64,000 bases of DNA, taken from NCBI RefSeq assembly GCF_036320965.1, contig NC_092261.1, positions 15,295,197 to 15,359,196 on the forward strand, written 5' to 3'. Shown here one piece after another: positions 54,567 through 64,000 of this stretch. Made by a program: the position numbers and the translations under genes. The DNA is from Panulirus ornatus (taxonomy: Eukaryota > Arthropoda > Malacostraca > Decapoda > Palinuridae). Numbering within the stretch: the first letter of the stretch is position 1; each line of letters starts with the position of its first letter. The notes beneath the pieces were generated by a model, which did no database searches, had not been told where the DNA came from, and saw only the letters and a program-made list of their open reading frames with translations.

Positions 54567-57500
54567 TTTTGCTTTGTCGCTGTCTCCTGCGTTGGCGAGG
54601 TAGGGCAAGGAAACAGACGAAAGAATGGCCGAACCCACCCACATACACATGTATATACATATACATCCACACACGCAAATATACATACCTATACATCGCA
54701 ACGTATACATATATATATATACACACACACAAACATACATATATACACATGTACATAATTCATACTGTCTGCCTTTATTTATTCCCATCGCCACCCCGCC
54801 ACACATGAAATAACAACTCCCTCCTCCCGCATGTGCATGAGGTAGCGCTAGGAAAAGACAACAAAGGCCACATTCGTTCACACTCAGTCTCTAGCTGTCA
54901 TGTATAATGCACTGAAACCACAGCTCCCTTTCCACATCCAGGCCCCACAGAACTTTCCATGGTTTACCCCAGACACTTCACATGCCTTGGTTCAATCCAC
55001 TGACAGCACATCGACCCCAGTATACCACATCATTCCAATTCACTTTATTCCTTGCACGCCTTTCACCCTCCTCCATGTTCAGACCCCGATCACTCAAAAT
55101 TTTTTCACTCCATCTTTCCACCTCCAATTTGGTCTCCCACTTCTCCTCGTTCCCTCCAATTCTGACACATATATCTTCTTGGTCAATCTTTCCTCACTCA
55201 TTCTCTCCATGTGACCAAACCATTTCAAAACACCCTCTTCTGCTCTCTCAACCACACTCTTTTTATTACCACACATCTCTCTTACCCTATTATTACTTAC
55301 TCGATCAAACCACTTCACACCATATGTTGTCCTCCAACATCTCATTTCCAGCACATCCACCCTCCTCCGCACAACTCTATCCATAGCCCACGCCTCGCAA
55401 CCATATAACATTGTTGGAACCACTATTTCTTCAAACATATCCATTTTTGCTTTCCGAGATAATGTTCTCAACTTCCACACATTCTCCAACGCTCCCAGAA
55501 GTTTCACCCCCTCCCCCACCCTATGATTCACTTCCGCTTCCATTGTTCCATCCGCTGCCAAATCCACTCCCAGATATCTAGAACATTTCACTTCCTCCAG
55601 TTTTTCTCCATTCAAACTTACCTCCCAATTGACTTGACCCTCAACCCTACTGTACCTAATAACCTTGCTCTTATTCGCATTCACTCTCAGCTTTCTTCTT
55701 TCACACACTTTACCAAACTCAGTCACCAGCTTCTGCAGTTTCTCACATGAATCAGCCACCAGCACTGTATCATCAGCAAACAACAACTGACTCACTTCCC
55801 AAGCTCTCTCTTCCACAACAGACTGCATACTTGCCCCTCTTTCCGAAACTCTTGCATTCATCTCCCTAACAACCCCATCCAAATCAAATTAAACAGCCAT
55901 GGAGACATCACACACCCCTGCCGCAAACCTACATTCACTGAGAACCAATCACTTTCCTCTCTTCCTACATGTACACATGCCTTACATCCTTGATAAAAAC
56001 TTTTCACTTCTTCTAACTACTTGCCTCCCACACCATATGTCCTTAATACCTTCCACAGAGCATCTCTATCCACTCTATCATATGCCTTCTCCAGATCCAT
56101 AAATGCTACATACAAATCCATTTGCTTTTCTAAGTATTTCTCACATACATTCTTCAAAGCAAACACCTGATCCACACATCCTCTACCACTTTTGAAACCA
56201 CACTAGGCTTCCCCAATCTGATGCTCTGTACATGCCCTCACCCTGTCAATCAAAACCCTCCCATATAATTTCCCAGGAATACTCAACAAACTTATACCTC
56301 TGTAATCTGAGCACTCACTTTTATCCCTTTTGCCTTTGTACAATGGCACTATGCAAGCATTCCACCAATCCTCAGGCACCTCACCATGAGTCATACATAC
56401 ATTAAATAACCTTACCAACCAGTCAACAATACAGTTACCCCCTTTTTTAAAAAATTCCACTGCAATACCATCCAAACCCACTGCCTTGCCGGCTTTCATC
56501 TTCCGCAAAGCTCTTACTCTGTTTACCAAATCATTTTGCTTAACCCTCTCACTTTGCATACCACCTTGACCAAAACACCCTATATCTGCCGCTCTATCAT
56601 CAAACACATTCAGTAAACCTTCAAAATACTCGCTCCATCTCCTTCTCACATCACCACTACTTGTTATCGCCTCCCCATTTGTCCCCTTCACTGAAGTTCC
56701 CATTTGTTCAATTGTCTTATGCACTTTATTTACCTCCTTCCAAAACATCTTTTTATTCTCCCTAAAATTTAATGATACTCTGTCCCCGTAACTCTCATTT
56801 GACCTCTTTTTCACCTCTTGCACCTTTCTCTTGACTTCCTGCCTCTTTCTTTTATACATCTCCCAGTCATTTGCATTATTTCCCTGCAAAAATCATCTAA
56901 ATGCCTCTCTCTTCTCTTTCAAATAATCTTACTTCATCCCACCACTCACTACCCTTGCTAATCTGCCCACCTCCCACACTTCTCATGCCACAAGCATCTT
57001 TTGCACAAGCCATCACTGTTTCCCTAAATACATCCCATTCCTCTCCCACTCCCCTTACGTCCTTTGTTCTCACCTTTTTCCATTCTGTACTCAGTGTCTC
57101 ATGGTACTTCCTCACACAAGTCTCCTTCCCAAGCTCACTTACTCTCACCACTCTTTTCACCCCAACATTCTCTCTTCTTTTCTGAAAACCTCTACAAATC
57201 TTCACCTTCGCCTCCACAAGATAATGATCAGACATCCCTCCAGTTGCACCTCTCAGCACATTAACATCCAAAAGTCTCTCTTTCATGCACCTATCAATCA
57301 ACACAGAATCCAATAATGCTCTCTGGCCATCTCTCCTACTTACATACGTATACTTATGTATATCTCTCTTTTTAAACCAGGTATTTCCAATCACCAGTCC
57401 TTTTTCAGCACATAAATCTACAAGCTCTTCACCATTTCCATTTACAACACTGAACACCCCATGTACACCAATTATTCCTTCAACTGCCACATTACGCACC

Positions 57501-58135
57501 TTTGCATTCAAATCACCCATCACTATAACCCAGTCTCATGCATCAAAACTACTAACACATTCACTCAGCTGCTCCCAAAACACTTGCCTCTCATGATCTT
57601 TCTTCTCCTGCCCAGGTGCATATGCACCAATAATCACCCATCTCTCTCCATCAACTTTCAGTTTTACCCATATCAATCTAGAATTTACTTTCTTACACTC
57701 TATCACATCCACCACTCCTGTTTCAGGAGTAGTGCTACTCCTTCCCTTGCTCTTGTCCTCTCACTTACCCCTGACTTTACTCCCAAGACATTTCCAAACC
57801 ACTCTTCCCCTTTACCCTTGAGCTTCGTTTCACTCAGAGCCAAAACATCCAGGTTCCTTTCCTCAAACATACTATCTCTCCTTTTTTCTCATTTTGATTA
57901 CATCCACACACATTTAGACACCCCAATCTGAGCCTTCGAGGAGGATGAGCACTCCCCGCATGACTCCTTCTTCTGTTTCCCCTTTTAGAAACTTACAATA
58001 CAAGGAGGGGAGGGTTTCCAGCCCCCACTCCCGTCCCCTTTAGTCGCCTTCTACGACATGTGAGGAATGCGTGGGAAGTATTCTTTCTCCCCTATCCCCA
58101 GGGATAAGTTAAAATACAAGGAGGGGAGGGTTTCC
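54567..58135 (-). mobile_element. Near-full-length LINE with 5' leader and long 3' tail
   Basis: This copy gives the element map. The long-type 3' tail is at 54,567-54,990. Coding on minus covers the C-terminal domain and FADDTVLVADSCEKLQKLV (55,094-55,882), early RT and linker (56,203-56,889, including KMKAGKAVGLDGIAVEFF), and endonuclease C-terminal half (56,897-57,523, including VMMGDLNAK or its equivalent, LLDSVLIDRC and GGMSDHYLVEAKVKI). The endonuclease N-terminus extends to about 57,870 and is followed by a leader of about 240 bp with CCCCTATCCCCAGGGATA. Frameshifts near 55,885, 56,515, 56,893 and in the endonuclease disable it. The 5' leader end carries a repeated 24-bp segment (57,997-58,020 and 58,112-58,135). 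Confidence 0.9.
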
Positions 58136-60128
58136 ATATACATATACATATATACACATGTACATATTCATACTTGCTTGCCTTCTTCCATTCTTGCCAC
58201 AACTCCACCCCACAGGAAACAGCATCGCTACCCCCTGCTTCAGCAAGGTAGTTCCAGGAAAACAGACAAAAAAGGCCACATTCATTCACACTCAGTCTCT
58301 AGCTGTCATGTGCAATGCACTGAAACCACAGCTCCCTACCCACATCCAGACCTCACAGACCTTTCCATGGTTTACTCCATATATTACACATGCCTTGGTT
58401 CAGTCCACTGGCAGCAGCACGTCAACCTCAGTACAAACACTTCATTCCAACTCACTCTATTCCTTGCATGGCTCTCACACTCCTAAATGTTCAGGCCACG
58501 ATCACTCAAAATCTTTTTCACGCCATCCTTCCACCTCCAATTTGGTATCCTGCTTCTCCTTGTTCCCTCCACGTCTGACACAAATATCCTCTTTGTCAAC
58601 CTTTATTCACTCATTCTCTCCATATGTCCAAACCATTTAAGTACACCCTCTTCCGTTCTCTCAACCACATCTCTCTTACCCTTTCATTATTTACTTGATC
58701 AAACCACCTCATACCACATATTGTCCTGAAACATTTCATTTCCAACACATCCACCCTCCTCCATACAACCCTATCTACAGCCCAAGCCTCAAAACCATAT
58801 AATATTGTTGGAACTACTATTCCTTCAAACATACCCATTTTTGTTCTCCGAGATAATGTTCTCTCCTTCCCCTTCCACACATTTTACATTGCTCCCAAAA
58901 CATTCCCTCCCCTCCCCCACCCTGTGACTCACTTCAGCTTCCATGGTTCCATTTGCTGCTAAGTCCACACCCAGATATTCAATACACTTCACTTCCTCCA
59001 TTTTTGTTCCACTCAAACTTGCATCCCAACTAACTTGTTCCTCCACCCTAATGAACCTAACAACCTTGCTCTTATTCACATCCACTCTACACTTTCTCCT
59101 TTATCCTTTCACACACTTTATCAAACTCAATCACCAACTTCTGCAGTTTCTCACTTGAATCAGACACCACACTAGAGCTGTATCATCGGCGAACAATAAC
59201 TGACTCACTTTCAAGGCCCTCTCCTCCCCAACAGATTGCATACTTGCCCCTCTCTCCAAAACTCTTTCATTCACCCCCCTAACCACCCCAATCCGTAAAC
59301 AAATTAAACAACCATGGGAACATCACACACCCCCTCCCACACACCAACTTTCACTGAAAACCAATCACTCTCCTCTCTTCCTTCTCGCACACATGCTTTA
59401 CATCCTTGGTAAAAATGTTTCACTGCTTCTAGCAGCTTACTTTCCACACCATATACTCTTAAGACCTTCCACAAAGCATCTCTATCAACCCTATCATAAG
59501 CCTTCTCCAGATCCATAAATGCTACATAGAAATCCATCTGTTTGTCTAAGTAGTTCTCACACACATTCTTAAATGCAAAACCCTGATCCACATATCCTTT
59601 ACCACTTCTGAAACCCCACTGCTCCTTCCCAATCTGATGCTCTGTACACTCATTCACCTTCTCACTCAATACAATCCCATACAATTTCCAAGGAATAATC
59701 AACCAACTTATGTGTCTGTAGTTTGAACACTCACCTTTATCTCATCTGCCTTTGTAAAATGGCACTATGCATGCATTCCGCCAATCCTCAGGCACTTCAC
59801 CACAATCCATTCATACACTGATTATCCTTACCAACCAATCAATAAAATAGTCAACCCCTTTCTTAATAAATTCTACTGCATTTCCATCTAAACCTGCTGC
59901 CTTGCTGGATTTCATCTTCCACAAAGCTTTAACCACTTCTTGAATCTTAACCAAACCATTCTCCTTGACCCCTCTCACTTCGCACACCAACCCGACCAAA
60001 AGACCCACATTGAACACATTCAACAAAGTTTCAAAATACTCATTCCATCTTCTCACTTCATCACTACCTGTTATGACTAACCCACTTGCTCCCCCTCACC
60101 AATGTTCCCATTTGTTCTCTTGTCTTAT
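58136..60128 (-). mobile_element. Older LINE of a variant subfamily
   Basis: The tail contains AGCATCGCTACCCCCTGCTTC then AGCAAGGTAG (58,222-58,250), distinct from its neighbours. Coding on minus is diverged: CFEAWAVDRVVWRRVDVLEM; KVVRFIRVEEQVSWDASLSG; AFMDLEKAYDRVDRDALW (about 59,470-59,525); HQIGKEQWGFRSGKGYVDQG; SKAAGLDGNAVEFIKKG (about 59,850-59,905). It is truncated near 60,128 within REQMGTLVRG. There are numerous stops, and the FADD region near 59,190 is broken by a small insertion. Confidence 0.85.
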
Positions 60129-60295
60129 GCAATAATATATCTTTTTCATTATTTTTGATCGCCGTTTCCCATGTCAGCGAGTTAGCATCAGGAAACAGAC
60201 AAAGAATGGTCCATCCACATATATATACATAAACGCCCACACACGCGCATATACATACACATATCAACATATACATATACATATATATTTATTCA
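60129..60295 (-). mobile_element. Tail-only LINE fragment, third tail type
   Basis: TTTGATCGCCGTTTCCC, ATGTCAGCGAGTTAGCATCAGG, AACAGACAAAGAATGGTCC and CATAAACGCCCACAC, followed by a TA-rich stretch. No coding sequence. Confidence 0.7.
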
Positions 60296-61090
60296 TTTAT
60301 ATTTATTTTGCTTTGTCGCTGTCTCCCGCGTTAGCGAGTTGTGCAAGGAAGCAGACGAAAGAATGGCCAAACCCACCCACATACACATGTATATACATAC
60401 ACGTCCACACACGCAAATATACATACCTATACATCTCAATGTACACATATATATACACACACAGACATATACATACATACACATGTACATAATTCATAGT
60501 GTCTGCCTTTATTTATTCCCATCGCCACCTCACCACACATGGAATAACAACCCCCTCCCCCCCTCATCTGTGCGAGGTATCGCTAGGAAAAAACAACAAA
60601 GGTCTCATTCGTTCACACTCAGTCTCTAGCTGTCATGTAATAATGCACCAAAACCACAGCTCCCTTTCCACATCCAGGCCCCACAGAACTTTCCATGGTT
60701 TACCCCAGACGCTTCACATGCCCTGTTTCAATCCATTGACAGCACATTGACCCCGGTATACCACATCGTTCCAATTCACTCTATTCCTTGCCCACCTTTC
60801 ACCCTCCTGCATGTTCAGGCCCCAATCACTCAAAATCTTTTTCACTCCATCTTTCCACCTCCAATTTGGTCTCCCACTTCTCCTCATTCCCTCCGCCTCT
60901 GACACATATATCCTCTTGGTCAATCTTTCCTCACTCATTCTCTCCATGTGACCAAACCATTTCAAAACACCCTCTTCTGCTCTCTCAAGCACACTCTTTT
61001 TATTTCCACACATCTCTCTTACCTTACATTACCTACTCGATCAAACCACCTCACACCACATATTGTCCTCAAACATCTCATTTCCAGCAT
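60296..61090 (-). mobile_element. LINE fragment: long 3' tail and part of C-terminal domain
   Basis: The long-type tail is at 60,305-60,700. The minus-strand C-terminal domain (MCGNKKSVLERAEEGVLKWF; GRPNWRWKDGVKKIL; LNMQEGERWARNRVNW) runs to about 61,090, where it is cut in the DNA for VLEM by the next LINE. The open frame 60,714-61,013 is the best preserved part. Confidence 0.88.
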
Positions 61091-62682
61091 ATATATATAT
61101 CTATTTTTATTTATTTTGCTTTGTCGCTGTCTCCCGCATTTGCGAGGTAGCGCAAGGAAACAGAAGAAAGAAATGGCCCAACCCACCCCCATACAAATGT
61201 ATATACACACACGTCCACACATGCAAATATACACACCCATACATCTCAATGTACACATATATATACACACACAGACACATACATATATACCCATGCACAC
61301 AATTCACACTGCCTGCCTTTATTCATTCCCATCGCCACCTCGCCACACATGGAATACCATCCCCCTCCCCCCTCATGTGTGCGAGGTAGCGCTAGGAAAA
61401 GATAACAAAGGCCCCATTCGTTCACACTCAGTCTCCAGCTGTCATGCAATAATGCCCGAAACCACAACTCCCTTTCCACATCCAGGCCCCACACAGCTTT
61501 CCATGGTTTACACCATACGCTTCACATGCCCTGATTCAATCCACTGACAGCACGTCAACCCTGGTATACTACATCGATCCAATTCACTCTATTCCTTGCC
61601 CACCTTTCATCCTCCTGCATGTTCAGGCCCCGATCACTCAAAATCTTTTTCACTCCATCTTTCCACCTCCAATTTGGTCTCCCACTTCTCCTCGTTCCCT
61701 CCACCTCCGACACATATATCCTCTTGGTCAATCTTTCCTCACTCATTCTCTCCATGAGCCCAAACCATTTCAAAATACCCTCTTCTGCTCTCTCAACCAA
61801 GCTCTTTTTATTTCCACACATCTCTCTTACCCTTACATTACTTACTCGATCAAACCACCTCAAACCACACATTGTCCTCAAATATCTCAATTCCAGCACA
61901 TCCACCCTCCTGCGCACAACTCTATCCATAGCCCACACCTCGCAACCATACAACATTGTTGGTACCACTATTCCTTCAAACTTACCCATTTTTGCTTTCC
62001 CAGATAATGTTCTCGACTTCCACACATTCTTCAATGCTCCCAGGATTTTCGCCCCCTCCCCCACCCTATGATTCACTTCCGCTTCCATGGTTCCATCCGC
62101 TGCCAGATCCACTCCCAGATATCTAAAACACTTTACTTCCTCCAGTTTTTCTCCATTCAAACTTACCTCCCAATTGACTTGACCCTCAACCCTACTGTAC
62201 CTAATAACCTGGCTCTTATTCACATTTACTCTTAACTTTCTTCTTTCACACACTTTACCAAACTCAGTCACCAGCTTCTGCAGTTTCTCACATGAATCAG
62301 CCACCAGCACTGTATCATCAGCGAACAACAACTGACTCACTTCCCAAGCTCTCTCATCCCCAACTTGCCCCTCTTTCCAAAACTCTTGCATTCACCTCCC
62401 TAACAACCCCATCCATAAACAAATTAAACAACCATGGAGACATCACACACCCCTGCCGCAAACCTACATTCACTGAGAACCAATCACTTTCCTCTCTTCC
62501 TACACGTACACATGCCTTACATCCTCGATAAAAACTTTTCACTGCTTCTAACAACTTGCCTCCCACACAATATATTCTTAATACCTTCCACAGAGCATCT
62601 CTATCCACTCTATCATATGCCTTCTCCAGATCCATAAATGCTACATACAAATCCATTTGCTTTTCTAAGTATTTCTCACATA
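61091..62682 (-). mobile_element. Recent 5'-truncated LINE with long 3' tail
   Basis: The tail starts with TTTTGCTTTGTCGCTGTC at 61,116 after a TA-rich spacer. The minus-strand open frame 61,555-62,391 (278 codons) covers LLFADDTVLVADSCEKLQKL to the C-terminal stop. A second frame, 62,354-62,656, covers VAFMDLEKAYDRVDRDALW and GLRQGCVMSPWLFNLFMDGV. A 17-bp deletion near 62,362 (loss of part of ASMKSVGDE) separates them. It ends at CTTAGAAAAGCAAATGG and meets a plus-strand LINE head to head at about 62,683. Confidence 0.9.
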
Positions 62683-64000
62683 CAGGAGTTGTGGGAGTAT
62701 GTGATAGAATGTAAGAAAGTAAATTCTCGATTAATATGGGTAAAACTGAAAGTTGATGGAGAGAGATGGGTGATTATTGGTGCATATGCACCTGGGCATG
62801 AGAAGAAAGATCATAAGAGGCAAGTGTTTTGGGAGCAGCTGAATGAGTGTGCTAGTGGTTTTGATGCACGAGACCGGGTTATAGTGATGGGTGATTTGAA
62901 TGCAAAGGTGAGTAATGTGGCAGTTGAGGGAATAATTGGTATACATGGGGTGTTCAGTGTTGTAAATGGAAATGGTGAAGAGCTTGTGGATTTATGTGCT
63001 GAAAAAGGACTGGTGATTGGGAATACCTGGTTTAAAAAGCGAGATATGCATAAGTATATGTATGGAAGTAGGAGAGATGGCCAGAGAGTGTTATTGGATT
63101 ACGTGTTAATTGACAGGCGCGCGAAAGAGAGACTTTTGGATGTTAATGTGCTGAGAGGTGCAACTGGAGGGGTGTCTGATCATTATCTTGTGGAGGCTAA
63201 GGTGAAGATTTGTATGGGTTTTCAGAAAAGAAGAGTGAATGTTGGGATGAAGAGGGTGGTGAGAGTAAGTGAGCTTGGGAAGGAGACTTGTGTGAGGAAG
63301 TACCAGGAGAGACTGAGTACAGAATGGAAAAAGGTGAGAACAATGGAAGTAAGGGGAGTGGGGGAGGAATGGGATGTATTTAGGGAATCAGTGATGGATT
63401 GTGCAAAAGATGCTTGTGGCATGAGAAGAGTGGGAGGTGGGTTGATTAGAAAGGGTAGTGAGTGGTGGGATGAAGAAGTTAGATTATTAGTGAAAGAGAA
63501 GAGAGAGGCATTTGGACGATTTTTGCAGGGAAAAAATGCAATTGAGTGGGAGATGTATAAAAGAAAGAGCCAGTTGGTCAAGAGAAAGGTGCAAGAAGTG
63601 AAAAAGAGGGCAAATGAGAGTTGGGGTGAGAGAGTATCATTAAATTTTAGGGAGAATAAAAAGATGTTTTGGAAGGAGGTAAATAGAGTGCGTAAGACAA
63701 GGGAGCAAATGGGAACTTCATTGAAGGGCGCAAATGGGGAGGTGATAACAAGTAGTGGTGATGTGAGAAAGAGATGGAGTGAGTATTTTGAAGGTTTGTT
63801 GAATGTGTTTGATGATAGAGTGGCAGATATAGGGTGTTTTGGTCGAGGTGGTGTGCAAAGTGAGAGGGTTAGGGAAAATGATTTGGTAAACAGAGAAGAG
63901 GTAGTAAAAGCTTTGCGGAAGATGAAAGCCGGCAAGGCAGCAGGTTTGGATGGTATTGCAGTGGAATTTATTAAAAAAGGGGGTGACTGTATTATTGACT
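62683..64000 (+). mobile_element. Plus-strand LINE running off the window
   Basis: It starts in the endonuclease at the DNA for QELWEYVIECKK and continues collinear with the family map to early RT at the window edge. Sequence is close to the youngest copy at 43,022-45,407. The 3' end and any target duplication lie outside the window. Confidence 0.92.
62686..64000 (+). CDS. LINE ORF, partial: endonuclease C-terminal part to early RT
   Basis: I read 438 codons without a stop from 62,686 to the window edge. Endonuclease blocks are ERWVIIGAYAPGHEKKDH, DRVIVMGDLNAKVSN, GEELVDLCAEKGLVIGNTWF, LLDYVLIDRRAKERLLDVN and GVSDHYLVEAKVKI. The Tyr in AYAP, the Asp/Asn of GDLN, the Asp of LDYV and the SDH triplet fit the apurinic/apyrimidinic-type nuclease fold of LINEs, which nicks the target. 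A Lys/Arg-rich linker follows, then KAAGLDGIAVEFIKKGGDC. The N-terminal block with the catalytic Glu (LSETK in the copy at 45.8 kb) is missing because of 5' truncation. The continuity shows that endonuclease and RT are one polypeptide in this family, by my estimate about 950 residues when complete. Confidence 0.88.

Overview
This window looks like a repeat-dominated intergenic or heterochromatic stretch of an arthropod genome, most likely a decapod crustacean. That call rests on my recall of lobster/crayfish-type repeats and not on a search. The recalled repeats are the GCGAGGTAGCGC-containing LINE 3' tails, the CTAGTGGCC..AAGAAGTGGCAC interspersed repeat and the CCCCGTGGACTCATAGG Penelope-like tail. 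There is no bacterial-style gene organisation, and I cannot support any complete host gene. One 88-bp candidate exon (5,484-5,571) is the best host-coding signal.

Layout. (1) 1-11,298 is mostly unique AT-rich sequence with a strong 22-bp hairpin, microsatellites, two small tandem repeats and an old antisense LINE in two pieces (8,570-8,990 and 9,952-10,770). (2) 11,299-25,291 is a 14-kb array of a degenerate 27-bp minisatellite, roughly 500 units. Its consensus is free of stop codons in all six frames and carries a 13-bp dyad. The array has higher-order organisation and two patches where the orientation flips. (3) 25,292-32,035 holds an older LINE relic, a palindromic element with a Penelope-like tail, a GC-rich unrecognised stretch, a degenerate GGTGGT-rich tandem repeat and unique DNA. 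(4) 32,036-37,600 holds an old LINE interrupted by an interspersed repeat that is itself interrupted by a Tigger/pogo-like DNA transposon with both inverted ends and its TA target duplication. (5) 37,600-64,000 is almost wall-to-wall copies of one non-LTR retrotransposon family, RTE-like by its domains (apurinic-type endonuclease, then reverse transcriptase with FADD, then a conserved C-terminal domain). Penelope-like element fragments with a GIY-YIG endonuclease lie among them.

The nesting can be read from the sequence. Three young LINE insertions are flanked by 13-bp target-site duplications: into an older LINE at 39,779/40,925, into another LINE at 43,009/45,405, and into a Penelope-like fragment at 53,274/54,448. 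The youngest (43,022-45,407) keeps an uninterrupted 721-codon frame. Another copy (62,683 to the window end) is open across the endonuclease-to-RT region. The full-length element is about 3.6 kb with one ORF of roughly 950 codons, a 5' leader of about 240 bp and three alternative 3' tails.

The most unusual observations are the six-frame-open 27-bp array with higher-order structure and inverted patches, and relics of a type-I hammerhead-ribozyme-like fold in the Penelope-like tails. One of those relics was split by a LINE whose target duplication covers the predicted cleavage site.
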